Source: Marivita sp.
GTDB lineage: Bacteria > Pseudomonadota > Alphaproteobacteria > Rhodobacterales > Rhodobacteraceae
NCBI RefSeq assembly: GCF_020055675.1
Contig: NZ_JAIPUS010000014.1
Span: 17,958-81,957, forward strand
Direction: 5' to 3'
DNA length: 64,000 nt
The translations under genes were made by a program, and so were the position numbers. The notes under the pieces were generated by a model. The model was given only the letters and a program-made list of their open reading frames with translations, did no database searches and had not been told where the DNA came from. Positions 35,621-44,536 of the stretch are shown piece after piece; within the stretch, counting starts at the first letter, position 1; each line of letters begins with the position of its first letter.

Positions 35621-36534
35621 TGCTTCACCCCGTGTCCGATCTGCAAGCCTCGACAGACAAGGACGGTTACGTCCGGGCCAATGTGTCCGATGCTCTGCAA
35701 GGATTGCAGGGCCGTGGGTTTACAAAGGACGGCGACATGCCGCGAAAGGCCGGTGGGTCTTTCCGTCGCCTGACATGGGGCGAACTGGCGGTTGAACACC
35801 CGGTTGCCCCGGTCGAACCCGACCCGACCGTGGAGGACGCGGCCGAAGATCACGAATCCGATGTGGTAAAGCGGGAGCGTGCAGACGATGCCGCAGAGCA
35901 TGCCGAGGCGGTCGCCGAAGATGCACATGCAGCCAGTCAAAGTCATGATCCTCCGTCCGAGATAGCGGATGACCCTCAGCCGGTGCCGGATGTCCCGGTC
36001 CAGGTCGAGCCGCCTGCGCCGGTGGTGGACGAGCAAATGCTGCAAAAGATCCGCGACGATGCCTATGCCGAGGGGCTGTCGGCAGGCAAGGCGATGACCG
36101 AGAGCGAACGCGAGGCCGAGTTGGCGCAGCAATTCGATCGCTTGCGCGCCCTGGTTGAGCGAATGGAAGCCACGGATGTATTGGATATCGCAACACTGTC
36201 CGAAAGCCTCAGGCTGGCCGTCCTCGATCTTGCCTCCCAGCGCGTCGGTTTTCTGCTGACCAAGATGCCGGATATACTGGCGGAGCGGATCGAGATGCTG
36301 GTGGAGAACCTGTCTCATCTGTCTGGGCAGCGCGAACTTTTTCTGGCGCCGGATGATGTGTGGCTTGTGCAGAAGAGCTTTCTGGAGCGGCAGCATTCCC
36401 CACAACTTCATATTGTCGCCGACCCATCCCTGCGGCGTGGCGATGCACGTTTGCGCATCGGTGGTGCCGAAATGAGTGATCTGATGAGCGAGACGGCGAA
36501 ACCTGTCACCAAACCCGTGACAGAGACGGTTTAA
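35620..36534 (+). CDS. fliH: flagellar assembly protein FliH-like
   Basis: 304-aa protein between fliG and fliI, the usual fliH position. A long acidic, Pro/Ala-rich low-complexity region covers residues ~60-135. Then comes a helical segment with AYAEGLSAGKAMTESEREAELAQQFDRL and a C-terminal globular part ending in HIVADPSLRRGDARLRIGGAEMSDL, a FliH/YscL signature. It regulates the FliI ATPase as a peripheral stalk. ATG 35620 overlaps the fliG stop; a GTG one codon earlier is possible. Longer than enteric FliH (~235 aa) because of the acidic insert. Confidence 0.85.
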   Translation: MLHPVSDLQASTDKDGYVRANVSDALQGLQGRGFTKDGDMPRKAGGSFRRLTWGELAVEHPVAPVEPDPTVEDAAEDHESDVVKRERADDAAEHAEAVAEDAHAASQSHDPPSEIADDPQPVPDVPVQVEPPAPVVDEQMLQKIRDDAYAEGLSAGKAMTESEREAELAQQFDRLRALVERMEATDVLDIATLSESLRLAVLDLASQRVGFLLTKMPDILAERIEMLVENLSHLSGQRELFLAPDDVWLVQKSFLERQHSPQLHIVADPSLRRGDARLRIGGAEMSDLMSETAKPVTKPVTETV

Positions 36535-36536
36535 CG

Positions 36537-37871
36537 ATGCTGAACCTTACTGAACAGATCACCCGACCGCTCAAGGGAGGCACCGAGGGAGAGAGCCAGC
36601 CAAAACTGAGCGGGCGCGTCTCAAGATATGATGGGTTGCTGCTGGAATGCGACGGTTTCCCGGTCTCGGTGGGATCGATCTGCACTGTCCAGACCGATCA
36701 GGGCGATCATGTTCTGGGCGAAGTAATTGGCTACAACGAGGGCCGCAACAAGTTGGTCCTGTACGAATCCGGTGCGCCGGTACGGGCGGGCGCGCGGGTC
36801 GATCTGCTGGATCAGGGCACGTCGGTTGATGTGGGAGAGGCGTTTCTTGGGCGGGTTGTCGATGCGCTTGGGAAGCCGCTTGATGATCTGCCGACACCAG
36901 TGGGAGCGGAGCGCATTCCGCTCAACGGCAAGATGCTGAACCCTTTGGCACGAAAGCTTATTCCCGGAGCGTTGGATGTGGGCGTACGCGCCGTCAACGG
37001 CCTGCTGAGCATTGGGTGCGGTCAAAGGATCGGGATCATCGCCGGCTCGGGTGTCGGTAAATCGGTTTTGCTGGGGATGATGGCACGCCATACATCGGCG
37101 GATGTGGTGGTGATCGGCCTGATCGGTGAGCGCGCGCGCGAGGTGGGCGAGATGGTTCGATCCGTTATGAACCCCGAGGCAAGACACCGGATCAGCATCG
37201 TGGCGGTGCCTGCTGATCGGTCCCCGCTTTTGCGGATTAGGGCCGCACGCCGCGCCACCGCGATCGCTGAGCATTTCCGTGATCAGGGCAAGAACGTTTT
37301 GCTGATCATGGACTCGCTGACACGGGTTGCCCACGCGCAGCGCGAAATCGGCCTCGCCTTGGGTGAAGCGCCCACATCGAAGGGGTATCCGGCGTCAGTG
37401 ATTTCGATGATCCCGACCTTGATCGAACGCGCCGGCATGGGTGTGGGCGCGCATTCGGGGTCGATCACCGGAATATACACGGTGCTGGCAGATGGGGACG
37501 ATGGAAATGACCCGGTTGTAGATACGGCGCGGGCCATTCTGGATGGGCATGTGGTGCTTAGCCGGTCGATCGCGCAAATGGGCATCTATCCCGCCATCGA
37601 TATCCCCGCGTCCATCAGCCGGGTGATGAACGATATCGTCCCACCACAGCAACAAGCGGCCGCCCAAAAGTTCAAGCGGATGGTGTCGCTGTATAATGAG
37701 AACCGGGACCTGATGTTGATGGGCGGCTATGTCTCGGGGCAGGATAGCGATCTGGACGAAGCTGTGTCTCTTTGGCCGAGGCTGGTGGAGTACATCCGTC
37801 AGGCTCCGGACGCCCGAGCGGATATCAACGAAAGCGCCCGGTTGCTGACCTCTCTCGTGGGGCGGACCTGA
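36537..37871 (+). CDS. fliI: flagellar export ATPase FliI
   Basis: 444-aa F1-beta-like ATPase. Walker A GSGVGKS near residue 168-174, VVIGLIGERAREVGEM, Walker B LLIMDSLTRVAHAQREIGLALGEAPTSKGYPASV, and DGHVVLSRSIAQMGIYPAIDI. Energises type III export of rod, hook and filament proteins. It starts 2 bases after fliH, and its stop overlaps the fliJ ATG by one base. Confidence 0.97.
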   Translation: MLNLTEQITRPLKGGTEGESQPKLSGRVSRYDGLLLECDGFPVSVGSICTVQTDQGDHVLGEVIGYNEGRNKLVLYESGAPVRAGARVDLLDQGTSVDVGEAFLGRVVDALGKPLDDLPTPVGAERIPLNGKMLNPLARKLIPGALDVGVRAVNGLLSIGCGQRIGIIAGSGVGKSVLLGMMARHTSADVVVIGLIGERAREVGEMVRSVMNPEARHRISIVAVPADRSPLLRIRAARRATAIAEHFRDQGKNVLLIMDSLTRVAHAQREIGLALGEAPTSKGYPASVISMIPTLIERAGMGVGAHSGSITGIYTVLADGDDGNDPVVDTARAILDGHVVLSRSIAQMGIYPAIDIPASISRVMNDIVPPQQQAAAQKFKRMVSLYNENRDLMLMGGYVSGQDSDLDEAVSLWPRLVEYIRQAPDARADINESARLLTSLVGRT

Positions 37872-38290
37872 TGGGGATGCGCAAGGCGAAACTGTTGCGG
37901 AACATGGCCCTGAAGGAACAGGCCCGCCTGCCTCATTTCGTCCAGCGGCAACAGGCATTGCAGGTGGAAATAGATCAGATTCAGGCTTTGCTGGAGCGCA
38001 TGGAGACGCTGCGCGATTACGCCCGTGATCAGACGGTGCAACAGGCCCACAAGCTGCACACCAACCGGTATTACGAACTTCGTCTGATCGAAGAGACCCA
38101 AGCACTATCGAACAAGCTGGATTTCCTCACGGTCGAACTGACGAACGTCACCGGGGCGATCGCTCGCATGAGTCACAAGAAACAACTGGTTTCCGACAAG
38201 GCCCGGCAGGTTTTGAAAGAAGCACAGCAAGAGCGGGACTCCATGATCGAAGCATCTCAGACGACGTATCGCATTGTTCAGAAGCCATGA
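37871..38290 (+). CDS. fliJ: FliJ-like export chaperone/ATPase stalk protein
   Basis: 139-aa highly charged, wholly helical protein that looks like an antiparallel coiled coil (QRQQALQVEIDQIQALLERMETLRDYARDQTVQQAHKLHTNRYYELRLIEETQALSNKL). Sequence identity of FliJ proteins is low; position directly after fliI and the coiled-coil form support the call. ATG 37871 overlaps the fliI stop; the open frame further upstream overlaps fliI. Probably links FliI to FlhA. Confidence 0.75.
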   Translation: MGMRKAKLLRNMALKEQARLPHFVQRQQALQVEIDQIQALLERMETLRDYARDQTVQQAHKLHTNRYYELRLIEETQALSNKLDFLTVELTNVTGAIARMSHKKQLVSDKARQVLKEAQQERDSMIEASQTTYRIVQKP

Positions 38291-38336
38291 AATTCATCGC
38301 GCCATACGTCGGGAATTTTCCGTCCCGGCGGGTTGA

Positions 38337-38354
38337 TTGGCATCTGTCTTGCAG
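38337..38354 (+). promoter_or_regulatory. sigma54 promoter of fliK operon
   Basis: ATTGGCATCTGTCTTGCAG with GG at 38339-38340 and GC at 38351-38352, 10 bases apart. Predicted start near 38364, about 25 bases before fliK. It would drive fliK-fliL through flhB and possibly the motF-like unit. Confidence 0.78.
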
Positions 38355-38389
38355 AGCTCAATCCAGTCTCTGATTGAATTGGACGCGTG

Positions 38390-40393
38390 ATGACGGCGAC
38401 GCCGCTTATCAAGGATCAAAGTGTTGTGGCGCACCCGCCTTCAGGCGGCCTCAGGGCTGATGCCACTGCGGTGGGTGATGCTATTTTCGCCGAGATCTTT
38501 GCAGCGATCGACATGACGGGCCTGCAGGGTCCTGACCATGCGGGCGATGGGCCTGCAGGGCTATCCCTGATGCCGGGGGCCGACGACGAAAAGCCTGCGA
38601 GCGGTGATCCTGTGACCGGGGATGTCGCGCTGTTTGCGAAGATGATGCACCGCGCCAAGGCCGCTTTGGTTGTGCCCGATGCAGACGATCTATCGGATAT
38701 CCCGCAGACGGCGGATTTGGCGATGCTTGGTGGGGCCGAGGGGCATCTTTCCGTTCTGCGCCTGATCGGGGACCTGGGCGCCACCGATTTACCCGTCGAT
38801 CTTGATAAGGTCGTGGCCTATCTTTCGCGGCTTCTCAATGGTGAGTCAGGCGCCACGTCCGAAGCTGTGCCGCTGGAAGCGGGTGTGCCACCTGAGTCTG
38901 CGAGCGACATGTTGGCCCTTTCGGATGTCGAATTGGCCCTCATGCAGGTGGATGGGCGTTTGGCAATCAGGGTTGCTGGCGCGTTAGAGCGTGTATCAGA
39001 TGATATCGCCGCTTATGCCAACTTCATAGGGCTGGCGGCGTCTACGCCGCAGCAAGCGACAGGGCAGGCAACGCCGCTGGTGCCGGCCGAGGGTGCGCTC
39101 CTTGCCAATGCATCGGCAAGCCCTGCGCCCGCTGCGTCGATGACGACAAGCCAGCCAAAGGGGCAGCCGTTGATAGCTTCGGGGCAAGCGGGCTCGGCAT
39201 CTGTTCATGCGGCAGTCTCGCTCGAAGCACCATCTGTCTTAATTGCAACGCCGGACGGTCCGGGTGCCGTGGGCGACCAAAAGAGTGACACACCTGTTGC
39301 CAAATCTGTCGATAATTTGACAGTCAGGCCTGATGCACCTTCGGCAGTGAACGTTTTTGCCAACCCGGTGGCCCGTATTGCAGATTTTGTTGCGGGGGCC
39401 GAGGTCGCTGGTCCAAACGGGGACGCGTTGCGTGATGGAGCCACTTTCCAGCCTGCATCACCAGACGCCGGGTCAAAAGCTGCGGGCGCATTGGTGTCTT
39501 TGCTGGGCGTGCAAGCGGCGCCTGCGGAGCAGGGCGCTTTTCAGATGGCTCCCGGTGTACCAACTGCTGACAGTGATCTGATGTATCCGAATATCACCCA
39601 GCCCTACGTCGTTTCGGCTGTATCGCCCATGATTGCGGCCAATATGAAAACCGGGCGTATGCTCAGTAGTGAGCAGGCAGACGGACAACAGAGCGATCAA
39701 CGCGCAGGCCTTGTGCCACAAACTATTATGGCAGGATCGGAGATCCTTGGTGCGCGAGCAGCCGATACGGCTCTTGCTACCATTACGAGGATCGCGCGCG
39801 GCGACGCGCCAGCGCAGGCCGAGAACAATCAGAAACCCGCCCCGGACCATCGGGCAACCGGGCAGGCCGTCAGTGACATGGCTAGGACGCCAGCCGCGCA
39901 ATCGAGCACGCCGTCGCCAGCAGGGTCTTCCAGTGCGGCATCGCCTGTGCCAATGGCCCAGAGCGGCGGTTTGCCAACCGTGCTGGATGTCAGGCGCCAG
40001 GGCTGGACCCAGACACTTGTCCAAAGAGCGGCGGGGATGGTGCAGTCGGGTGGCGTTCTGACATTGAAGATACTTCCCCAACATCTGGGGCAAATCACCC
40101 TGAAGATGAGCGAAGGCCGCCGTGGTCTGGATTTGCGGATCGTCACCGAAGTGGCATCGACCGCAGCCATGTTGCGCGGGGTTGAAGGCCAGATTTCAAG
40201 CGCCTTCGATGGGGCTGGTCTGACACTCGGAGAGTTTTCCGCCAACACTGGCAAAGGGGGCGACACGCCCTTTGACGATGATGGCGACGATAGTGATCCG
40301 GCTCTGGCCGGACTGAGCGATTCCGATGAAACCGACGCCCGCATGATATCTGATGACACTGCGCAGCACTCCTTGCTGAACATTATCCTTTAA
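38390..40393 (+). CDS. fliK: hook-length control protein FliK
   Basis: 667-aa molecular ruler. Residues up to ~530 are low-complexity Ala/Pro/Ser/Gln sequence. The conserved C-terminal FliK domain is WTQTLVQRAAGMVQSGGVLTLKILPQHLGQITLKMSEGRRGLDLRIVTEVASTAAMLRGVEGQISSAFDGAGLTLGEFS, followed by an acidic tail. Start is ATG 38390 or the GTG just before it. FliK is somewhat long, as might suit the enlarged FlgE, but hook length depends on ruler length rather than subunit mass. Confidence 0.9.
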   Translation: MTATPLIKDQSVVAHPPSGGLRADATAVGDAIFAEIFAAIDMTGLQGPDHAGDGPAGLSLMPGADDEKPASGDPVTGDVALFAKMMHRAKAALVVPDADDLSDIPQTADLAMLGGAEGHLSVLRLIGDLGATDLPVDLDKVVAYLSRLLNGESGATSEAVPLEAGVPPESASDMLALSDVELALMQVDGRLAIRVAGALERVSDDIAAYANFIGLAASTPQQATGQATPLVPAEGALLANASASPAPAASMTTSQPKGQPLIASGQAGSASVHAAVSLEAPSVLIATPDGPGAVGDQKSDTPVAKSVDNLTVRPDAPSAVNVFANPVARIADFVAGAEVAGPNGDALRDGATFQPASPDAGSKAAGALVSLLGVQAAPAEQGAFQMAPGVPTADSDLMYPNITQPYVVSAVSPMIAANMKTGRMLSSEQADGQQSDQRAGLVPQTIMAGSEILGARAADTALATITRIARGDAPAQAENNQKPAPDHRATGQAVSDMARTPAAQSSTPSPAGSSSAASPVPMAQSGGLPTVLDVRRQGWTQTLVQRAAGMVQSGGVLTLKILPQHLGQITLKMSEGRRGLDLRIVTEVASTAAMLRGVEGQISSAFDGAGLTLGEFSANTGKGGDTPFDDDGDDSDPALAGLSDSDETDARMISDDTAQHSLLNIIL

Positions 40394-40415
40394 GCACACG
40401 AACCGAGGGCCCCCG

Positions 40416-41012
40416 ATGGCTGATGATGAAGACGAGCCTAAGAAGAAATCTGGTATTCTGAAGATTCTGATATTCGTGGCGGGGGGGCTCGTGGTCCTTG
40501 GGATCGGGCTTGGCGCTGGCTATGTCCTGTTCGGGTCACAAGCGGAATCCCCCGAGCAAGTGGCGGCAAACATCATTGAACGCAATAACAACGCCGCCGC
40601 CCCGTCCGAAGACGAAGACGACGTGGAGGGTGGCGAGGGCGAAAGCCGTCCGAAACCTGATAAGGTGACCAAGGAAAGCCCGAAGGACGAGGTTTTCCAG
40701 ACACTCTACTATGAAATTCCCGGCACAATGACGACCAATCTGCGGGATTCTCGTCGATTTCTTCAGGTCGGCGTTGGGGTCTCGACCCGATATGACGACG
40801 AGATCCTGAGAAACGTGGAATCCAACTTACCAGCCATCAAGGCAGTGATCCTTGCGACATTAAGCGGCTATGGCGAAGAGGACGTCATCGGACGTGATGC
40901 ACGCGATGCGATGTCCTTGGAACTGACGAAGGTGATCAACGAGGAACTCGAACTTCTTGAGGGCTTTGGCGGCGTCGAGAGCGTGTTGCTGACATCGTTC
41001 GTGATGCAATAG
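40416..41012 (+). CDS. fliL: flagellar basal-body-associated protein FliL
   Basis: 198-aa single-pass membrane protein. Short cytoplasmic lysine-rich start (DDEDEPKKKSGILKI), transmembrane helix around residues 16-38 (LIFVAGGLVVLGIGLGAGYVLF), then an acidic linker and a periplasmic FliL domain with NLRDSRRFLQVGVGVSTRYDD and AVILATLSGYGEEDV. Surrounds the stator and supports torque. It starts the fliLMNOPQR-flhB run, 22 bases after fliK. Confidence 0.92.
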   Translation: MADDEDEPKKKSGILKILIFVAGGLVVLGIGLGAGYVLFGSQAESPEQVAANIIERNNNAAAPSEDEDDVEGGEGESRPKPDKVTKESPKDEVFQTLYYEIPGTMTTNLRDSRRFLQVGVGVSTRYDDEILRNVESNLPAIKAVILATLSGYGEEDVIGRDARDAMSLELTKVINEELELLEGFGGVESVLLTSFVMQ

Positions 41013-41027
41013 TATGAGCGGTTTTTG

Positions 41028-41996
41028 ATGTCTTCAAAAAAACTCACTCAGGATGAAGTGGATGCCTTGATCAGCAGTCTTGATAAAGACGGCACAGCTT
41101 CATCCACAAAGCGGGCCGTTGCGGAACAGGATGTTCGGGAGTTCACCTTTGGCTCTGACGACCTGTCGCTTTTGGGCGATTACTATGCGCTGCGGGTAAT
41201 AAACGAGCGGTTTGCACGCCTTGCAAGATCGGTGTTCCAGCCGATGTTGCGCGTACAGCCGCGCATCGCGTCGCTGATGCCAAAGGTCCAGACTTTCGAC
41301 GAATATTGTGTTGATACCAAACCGTTGATGAGCCTGACGACATCGCGCATCGACGAATTGCGCGGCAGCAAGATGATGGTCATCCAGCCCGAGTTCATCT
41401 CAACACTGACGAACGCATATTATGGCGGTGATCTGGGCTTGAAGTACAAAGCCCGCAATGAATTCACCACGACGGAAGAGCGTGTGATCGAGATCATCAC
41501 CGAAGGTCTGAATGCGATGCTGTTGACAGCGTGGCAAGATCTGATGCCACTTACCTTTTCGGACCAGTCGCGGGAGGAAAACCTGCAATTCGCCTCGTTT
41601 GTGGATGGCAGCGATACGGTGATCATCTGCTCATTCGAGGTTCAGTTGCCCAAGATCGAGCCAGCCACGATCGACATTCTCTATCCGCTTCAGACGCTCA
41701 AGCCGATTGCCGCACAGCTACGGTCGCGCATGCAATCCGAGGTGATAGACGATGACCTGACTTGGCGCGAACGTCTCGAGAGGGCCGTATCGCAGGTGCG
41801 CTTGCCGATGAACATTCGATTGAGCAAACCCAAGGTCTCGTTGCGGCAACTTCTTGAAATGGAAACAGGGGACGTGTTCCCGATCCATCTACGCGAGGGC
41901 CTGACCGTTCTGGTGCAGGGCCACGAGATGTTCATGGCTGATATCGGTGAAGTTGGCGGTATCAGCGCCATTACGATCACCAAGAAAATGGACTAG
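41028..41996 (+). CDS. fliM: flagellar motor switch protein FliM
   Basis: 322-aa C-ring protein. The CheY-binding N-terminal motif is LTQDEVDALISSL. The middle CheC-like domain begins FARLARSVFQPMLRVQPRI, and the C-terminal SpoA-like domain includes RLSKPKVSLRQLLEMETGDVFPI. ATG 41028 is chosen over the TTG one codon earlier. Connects chemotaxis signals to FliG for switching or stopping. Confidence 0.96.
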   Translation: MSSKKLTQDEVDALISSLDKDGTASSTKRAVAEQDVREFTFGSDDLSLLGDYYALRVINERFARLARSVFQPMLRVQPRIASLMPKVQTFDEYCVDTKPLMSLTTSRIDELRGSKMMVIQPEFISTLTNAYYGGDLGLKYKARNEFTTTEERVIEIITEGLNAMLLTAWQDLMPLTFSDQSREENLQFASFVDGSDTVIICSFEVQLPKIEPATIDILYPLQTLKPIAAQLRSRMQSEVIDDDLTWRERLERAVSQVRLPMNIRLSKPKVSLRQLLEMETGDVFPIHLREGLTVLVQGHEMFMADIGEVGGISAITITKKMD

Positions 41997-42023
41997 CCCC
42001 GATAACACGAGAGAGAGATTTCC

Positions 42024-42323
42024 ATGTCTGACGACGAAATCGAAGCACCTACCCGCTCGCGTGAGAGCGAAAAGCTGCGCGCGCTGGAAAACATCGAAGT
42101 GGAGATGTCCGTTGAAGTGGGGCGTACCGAGATCTCGATCAGTGACCTGCTGCGCCTCAACGAAGGGTCGGTCGTGGAGCTGGATCGGCTGGCGGGCGAG
42201 CCGTTGGATATCCTTGTGAACGGAACGATGATCGCCAAGGGCGAGGTCGTGATGGTCGGCGAGCGGTTTGGCATCCGGTTCTCGGACATCGTGGACCCGG
42301 AAAAGCGTGTGGACAAGATCTGA
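42024..42323 (+). CDS. fliN: flagellar motor switch protein FliN
   Basis: 99-aa SpoA-domain protein: ENIEVEMSVEVGRTEISISDLLRLNEGSVVELDRLAGEPLDILVNGTMIAKGEVVMVGERFGIRFSDIV is a canonical FliN core. Forms the lower C ring with FliM and docks FliH. 27 bases after fliM. Confidence 0.97.
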   Translation: MSDDEIEAPTRSRESEKLRALENIEVEMSVEVGRTEISISDLLRLNEGSVVELDRLAGEPLDILVNGTMIAKGEVVMVGERFGIRFSDIVDPEKRVDKI

Positions 42324-42354
42324 TGTCGCGCTTTGGGCACAGCGTCATGCGGTG

Positions 42355-42654
42355 ATGAAAATGTCTTTTCTCTCCCCGGATCTGAAAAGCATCTTGATCG
42401 TTCTGGCATTTCTGGGAACGCTTCTTGTTGTGCGGCAGATCATTGTCACCAAGGCGAACAGCATCAAGCAGACCCTTGGGACGCATGATCAACGGATACA
42501 CTTGCTGGAGGTGTACCGGGTTGAGAAAACTTTAAAGCTTTCCTTGCTCGATATCGAGGGGAACCGCGTTGCCGTATTGCACGGCGCAGGGCGTCATGCG
42601 GCCTTGCTCAAGCTTGACGGCCCTCCGGCGGAAAAGCGTGTGCCGGATGCGTGA
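42355..42654 (+). CDS. fliO: flagellar biosynthetic protein FliO
   Basis: 99-aa protein with one transmembrane helix (ILIVLAFLGTLLVVRQIIV) followed by a short cytoplasmic domain (RIHLLEVYRVEKTLKLSLLDIEGNRVAVLHG) that matches the FliO pattern of a beta-rich core. The open frame extends upstream to 42268, but the conserved part begins at ATG 42355. Located between fliN and fliP, where FliO assists assembly of the FliP export-gate ring. Confidence 0.85.
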   Translation: MKMSFLSPDLKSILIVLAFLGTLLVVRQIIVTKANSIKQTLGTHDQRIHLLEVYRVEKTLKLSLLDIEGNRVAVLHGAGRHAALLKLDGPPAEKRVPDA

Positions 42655-43447
42655 TCTGCGGAAAATCGTGTTATCCATGCCGGTCCTGAAACGATGCCTC
42701 GGCCTGTTTTTGGCCAGCCTTGCGGTCATGATATTCTTGCCGTCGCAGCCTTGGGCACAAGAGTCTGTCGAGGGCTTTCCAGCGTTGAACGTCACAACCG
42801 GCGAAGATGGCGAAACAACCTATTCACTGTCATTGCAAATCCTTGCCTTGATGACAGTGTTGACGATCCTGCCCTCGTTTGTGTTGGGGGTGACCGCTTT
42901 CACCCGGATCATCATCGTGCTTTCAATCTTGCGGCAGGCATTGGGCACCCAGCAAACGCCACCCAACCAGGTTCTGATTTCAATCGCGCTTTTTCTGACA
43001 TTCTACATCATGGCGCCGACTTTTGACGAGATCTACACGCAAAGCCTGTCACCCTATCTGGACGGGCAGACATCGCCGGAGACGGCGATCGGAAGTGCCG
43101 CGTCGATCTTGCGGGAATTTCTCATTCTCAACACCCGCGAATCCGACCTCGTGATGTTCGCCGAGATGGCTGGGGATGCCCCCTATCAATCCAACGACGA
43201 GGTTCCCTATTCGGTGCTTTTGCCGGCCTTCATAACATCGGAACTGAAAACTGCGTTTCAAATCGGGTTTCTGCTGTTTCTTCCATTTTTGGTCATCGAC
43301 CTTGTGATCGCGTCGATCCTGATGTCGCTTGGCATGATGATGCTGAGCCCGATGCTCGTGGCTTTGCCGTTCAAGCTGCTGTTGTTCGTCCTGGTGGACG
43401 GATGGGCCATGACCGTGGCGTCGATCGCGTCCACCTATGTGAACTAG
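42647..43447 (+). CDS. fliP: flagellar export gate protein FliP
   Basis: 266-aa membrane protein with a cleavable signal-like N-terminus and about four transmembrane helices. Signatures: TRIIIVLSILRQALGTQQTPPNQVLISIALFLTFYIMAPTF, and LLPAFITSELKTAFQIGFLLFLPFLVIDLVIASILMSLGMMMLSPMLVALPFKLLLFVLVDGW. ATG 42647 overlaps fliO by 8 bases; ATG 42677 is an alternative. Forms the FliPQR pore. Confidence 0.97.
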   Translation: MRDLRKIVLSMPVLKRCLGLFLASLAVMIFLPSQPWAQESVEGFPALNVTTGEDGETTYSLSLQILALMTVLTILPSFVLGVTAFTRIIIVLSILRQALGTQQTPPNQVLISIALFLTFYIMAPTFDEIYTQSLSPYLDGQTSPETAIGSAASILREFLILNTRESDLVMFAEMAGDAPYQSNDEVPYSVLLPAFITSELKTAFQIGFLLFLPFLVIDLVIASILMSLGMMMLSPMLVALPFKLLLFVLVDGWAMTVASIASTYVN

Positions 43448-43451
43448 CCGG

Positions 43452-43718
43452 ATGGAATTCGACTCCAACATAGAAAGTCTGCGCGGCGCATTTTGGCAAA
43501 TCATCATGGCGGCGGGGCCCATCCTTGGCGTGGCTCTGGCCGTCGGTCTGTTGATAGGTATCCTGCAAGCCGCGACATCAATCAATGAAATGACGCTGAG
43601 TTTCGTCCCCAAACTTGTGATCGTGTTGATCGCGATGGCGTTGCTGTCGACATACATGATGCGGGAAATGGTAGATTATTTCGCAACGATCTTCGAGCAG
43701 ATCCGCCTGTTGAAATGA
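43452..43718 (+). CDS. fliQ: flagellar export gate protein FliQ
   Basis: 88-aa protein with two transmembrane helices: AFWQIIMAAGPILGVALAVGLLIGILQAATSINEMTLSFVPKLVIVLIAMALL, the standard FliQ sequence. Its stop overlaps fliR by ATGA. Confidence 0.96.
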   Translation: MEFDSNIESLRGAFWQIIMAAGPILGVALAVGLLIGILQAATSINEMTLSFVPKLVIVLIAMALLSTYMMREMVDYFATIFEQIRLLK

Positions 43719-44536
43719 TTGCGCAAGCCCCAAATCTTGACGATCTTCTGGGGATCGGCGGCGTAGAGCTTCAGCAAGTCTTTGACCTTGGGCTTGTTTT
43801 TTTCCTGCATACGCTGCGCCTGAGCGCCTTTTTCCTTTCCGCGCCGTTCTTTGGCGCGGCGGCCATTCCCCTTCAGGCCCGGATCGTCATCAGCGTCACG
43901 GTCTCGGCGGCTTTGTTCGGGTTGGTCGAGGTGCCAGACCCCAACAGCCTGCCGTTTCTTGCCCTGATCAGGGTCGCTCTGGTCGAAGTAACGATCGGTC
44001 TGGCGATGGGGCTGATCCTGACCATCCTGTTCGCCTCGGTTGCGTTGGCCGGCGAAAAGATCGCGGCCTCCGCCGGTCTGGGGTTCGCGGCGCAGGTTGA
44101 TCCGAATTCGGGCGGACAGACGCCGGTTGTCAGCCAGATTTTGAACCTGTTCGCGATCGCGGCGTTCCTGTCGCTTAACGGTCATCTTTATTGCATCGCG
44201 ATTATCCGTATGAGTTACGAGATCCTGCCCCTTGGCCAGCCTTTTGCCTTCGACCAGCTTGTCGGGGCCGGGCTGGATGCCGGAGGACACATGTTCTCAA
44301 TCGCGTCTACCCTGATGCTTCCCGTGGTCTCGTTGCTGTTGCTGGCCAATTTCACGGTGGGGGTCGTGACACGCTCGGCGCCGCAACTAAACCTGTTCTC
44401 GTTCGGATTTCCACTGACGATCCTGGCGTGTTTTTTCGCGCTCTATTTCTCGACCACGCCATTCAGTCTGGCCATTCGTGACATGATTGATTTCATGTTC
44501 ATGTTTCTCGAAGACAGCTTGATGGATGCGGGCTGA
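43715..44536 (+). CDS. fliR: flagellar export gate protein FliR
   Basis: 273-aa polytopic protein with about six hydrophobic segments: FFLHTLRLSAFFLSAPFFGAAAIPLQARIVISVTVSA, GEKIAASAGLGFAAQVDPNSGGQTPVVSQ and LPVVSLLLLANFTVGVVTRSAPQLNLFSFGFPLTI are FliR landmarks. Couples to fliQ by ATGA and overlaps flhB by one base. Confidence 0.96.
   Translation: MIAQAPNLDDLLGIGGVELQQVFDLGLVFFLHTLRLSAFFLSAPFFGAAAIPLQARIVISVTVSAALFGLVEVPDPNSLPFLALIRVALVEVTIGLAMGLILTILFASVALAGEKIAASAGLGFAAQVDPNSGGQTPVVSQILNLFAIAAFLSLNGHLYCIAIIRMSYEILPLGQPFAFDQLVGAGLDAGGHMFSIASTLMLPVVSLLLLANFTVGVVTRSAPQLNLFSFGFPLTILACFFALYFSTTPFSLAIRDMIDFMFMFLEDSLMDAG

Noticed and set aside
38350..38366. Minus-strand CTGGATTGAGCTCTGCAA overlapping the fliK promoter, giving a third shared -12 pair
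   Set aside because: GG-N10-GC spacing is present, but the -24 is TGGATTG and it would point into fliJ/fliI antisense with no gene to serve. With a TGCA palindrome this occurs by chance about once in 16.
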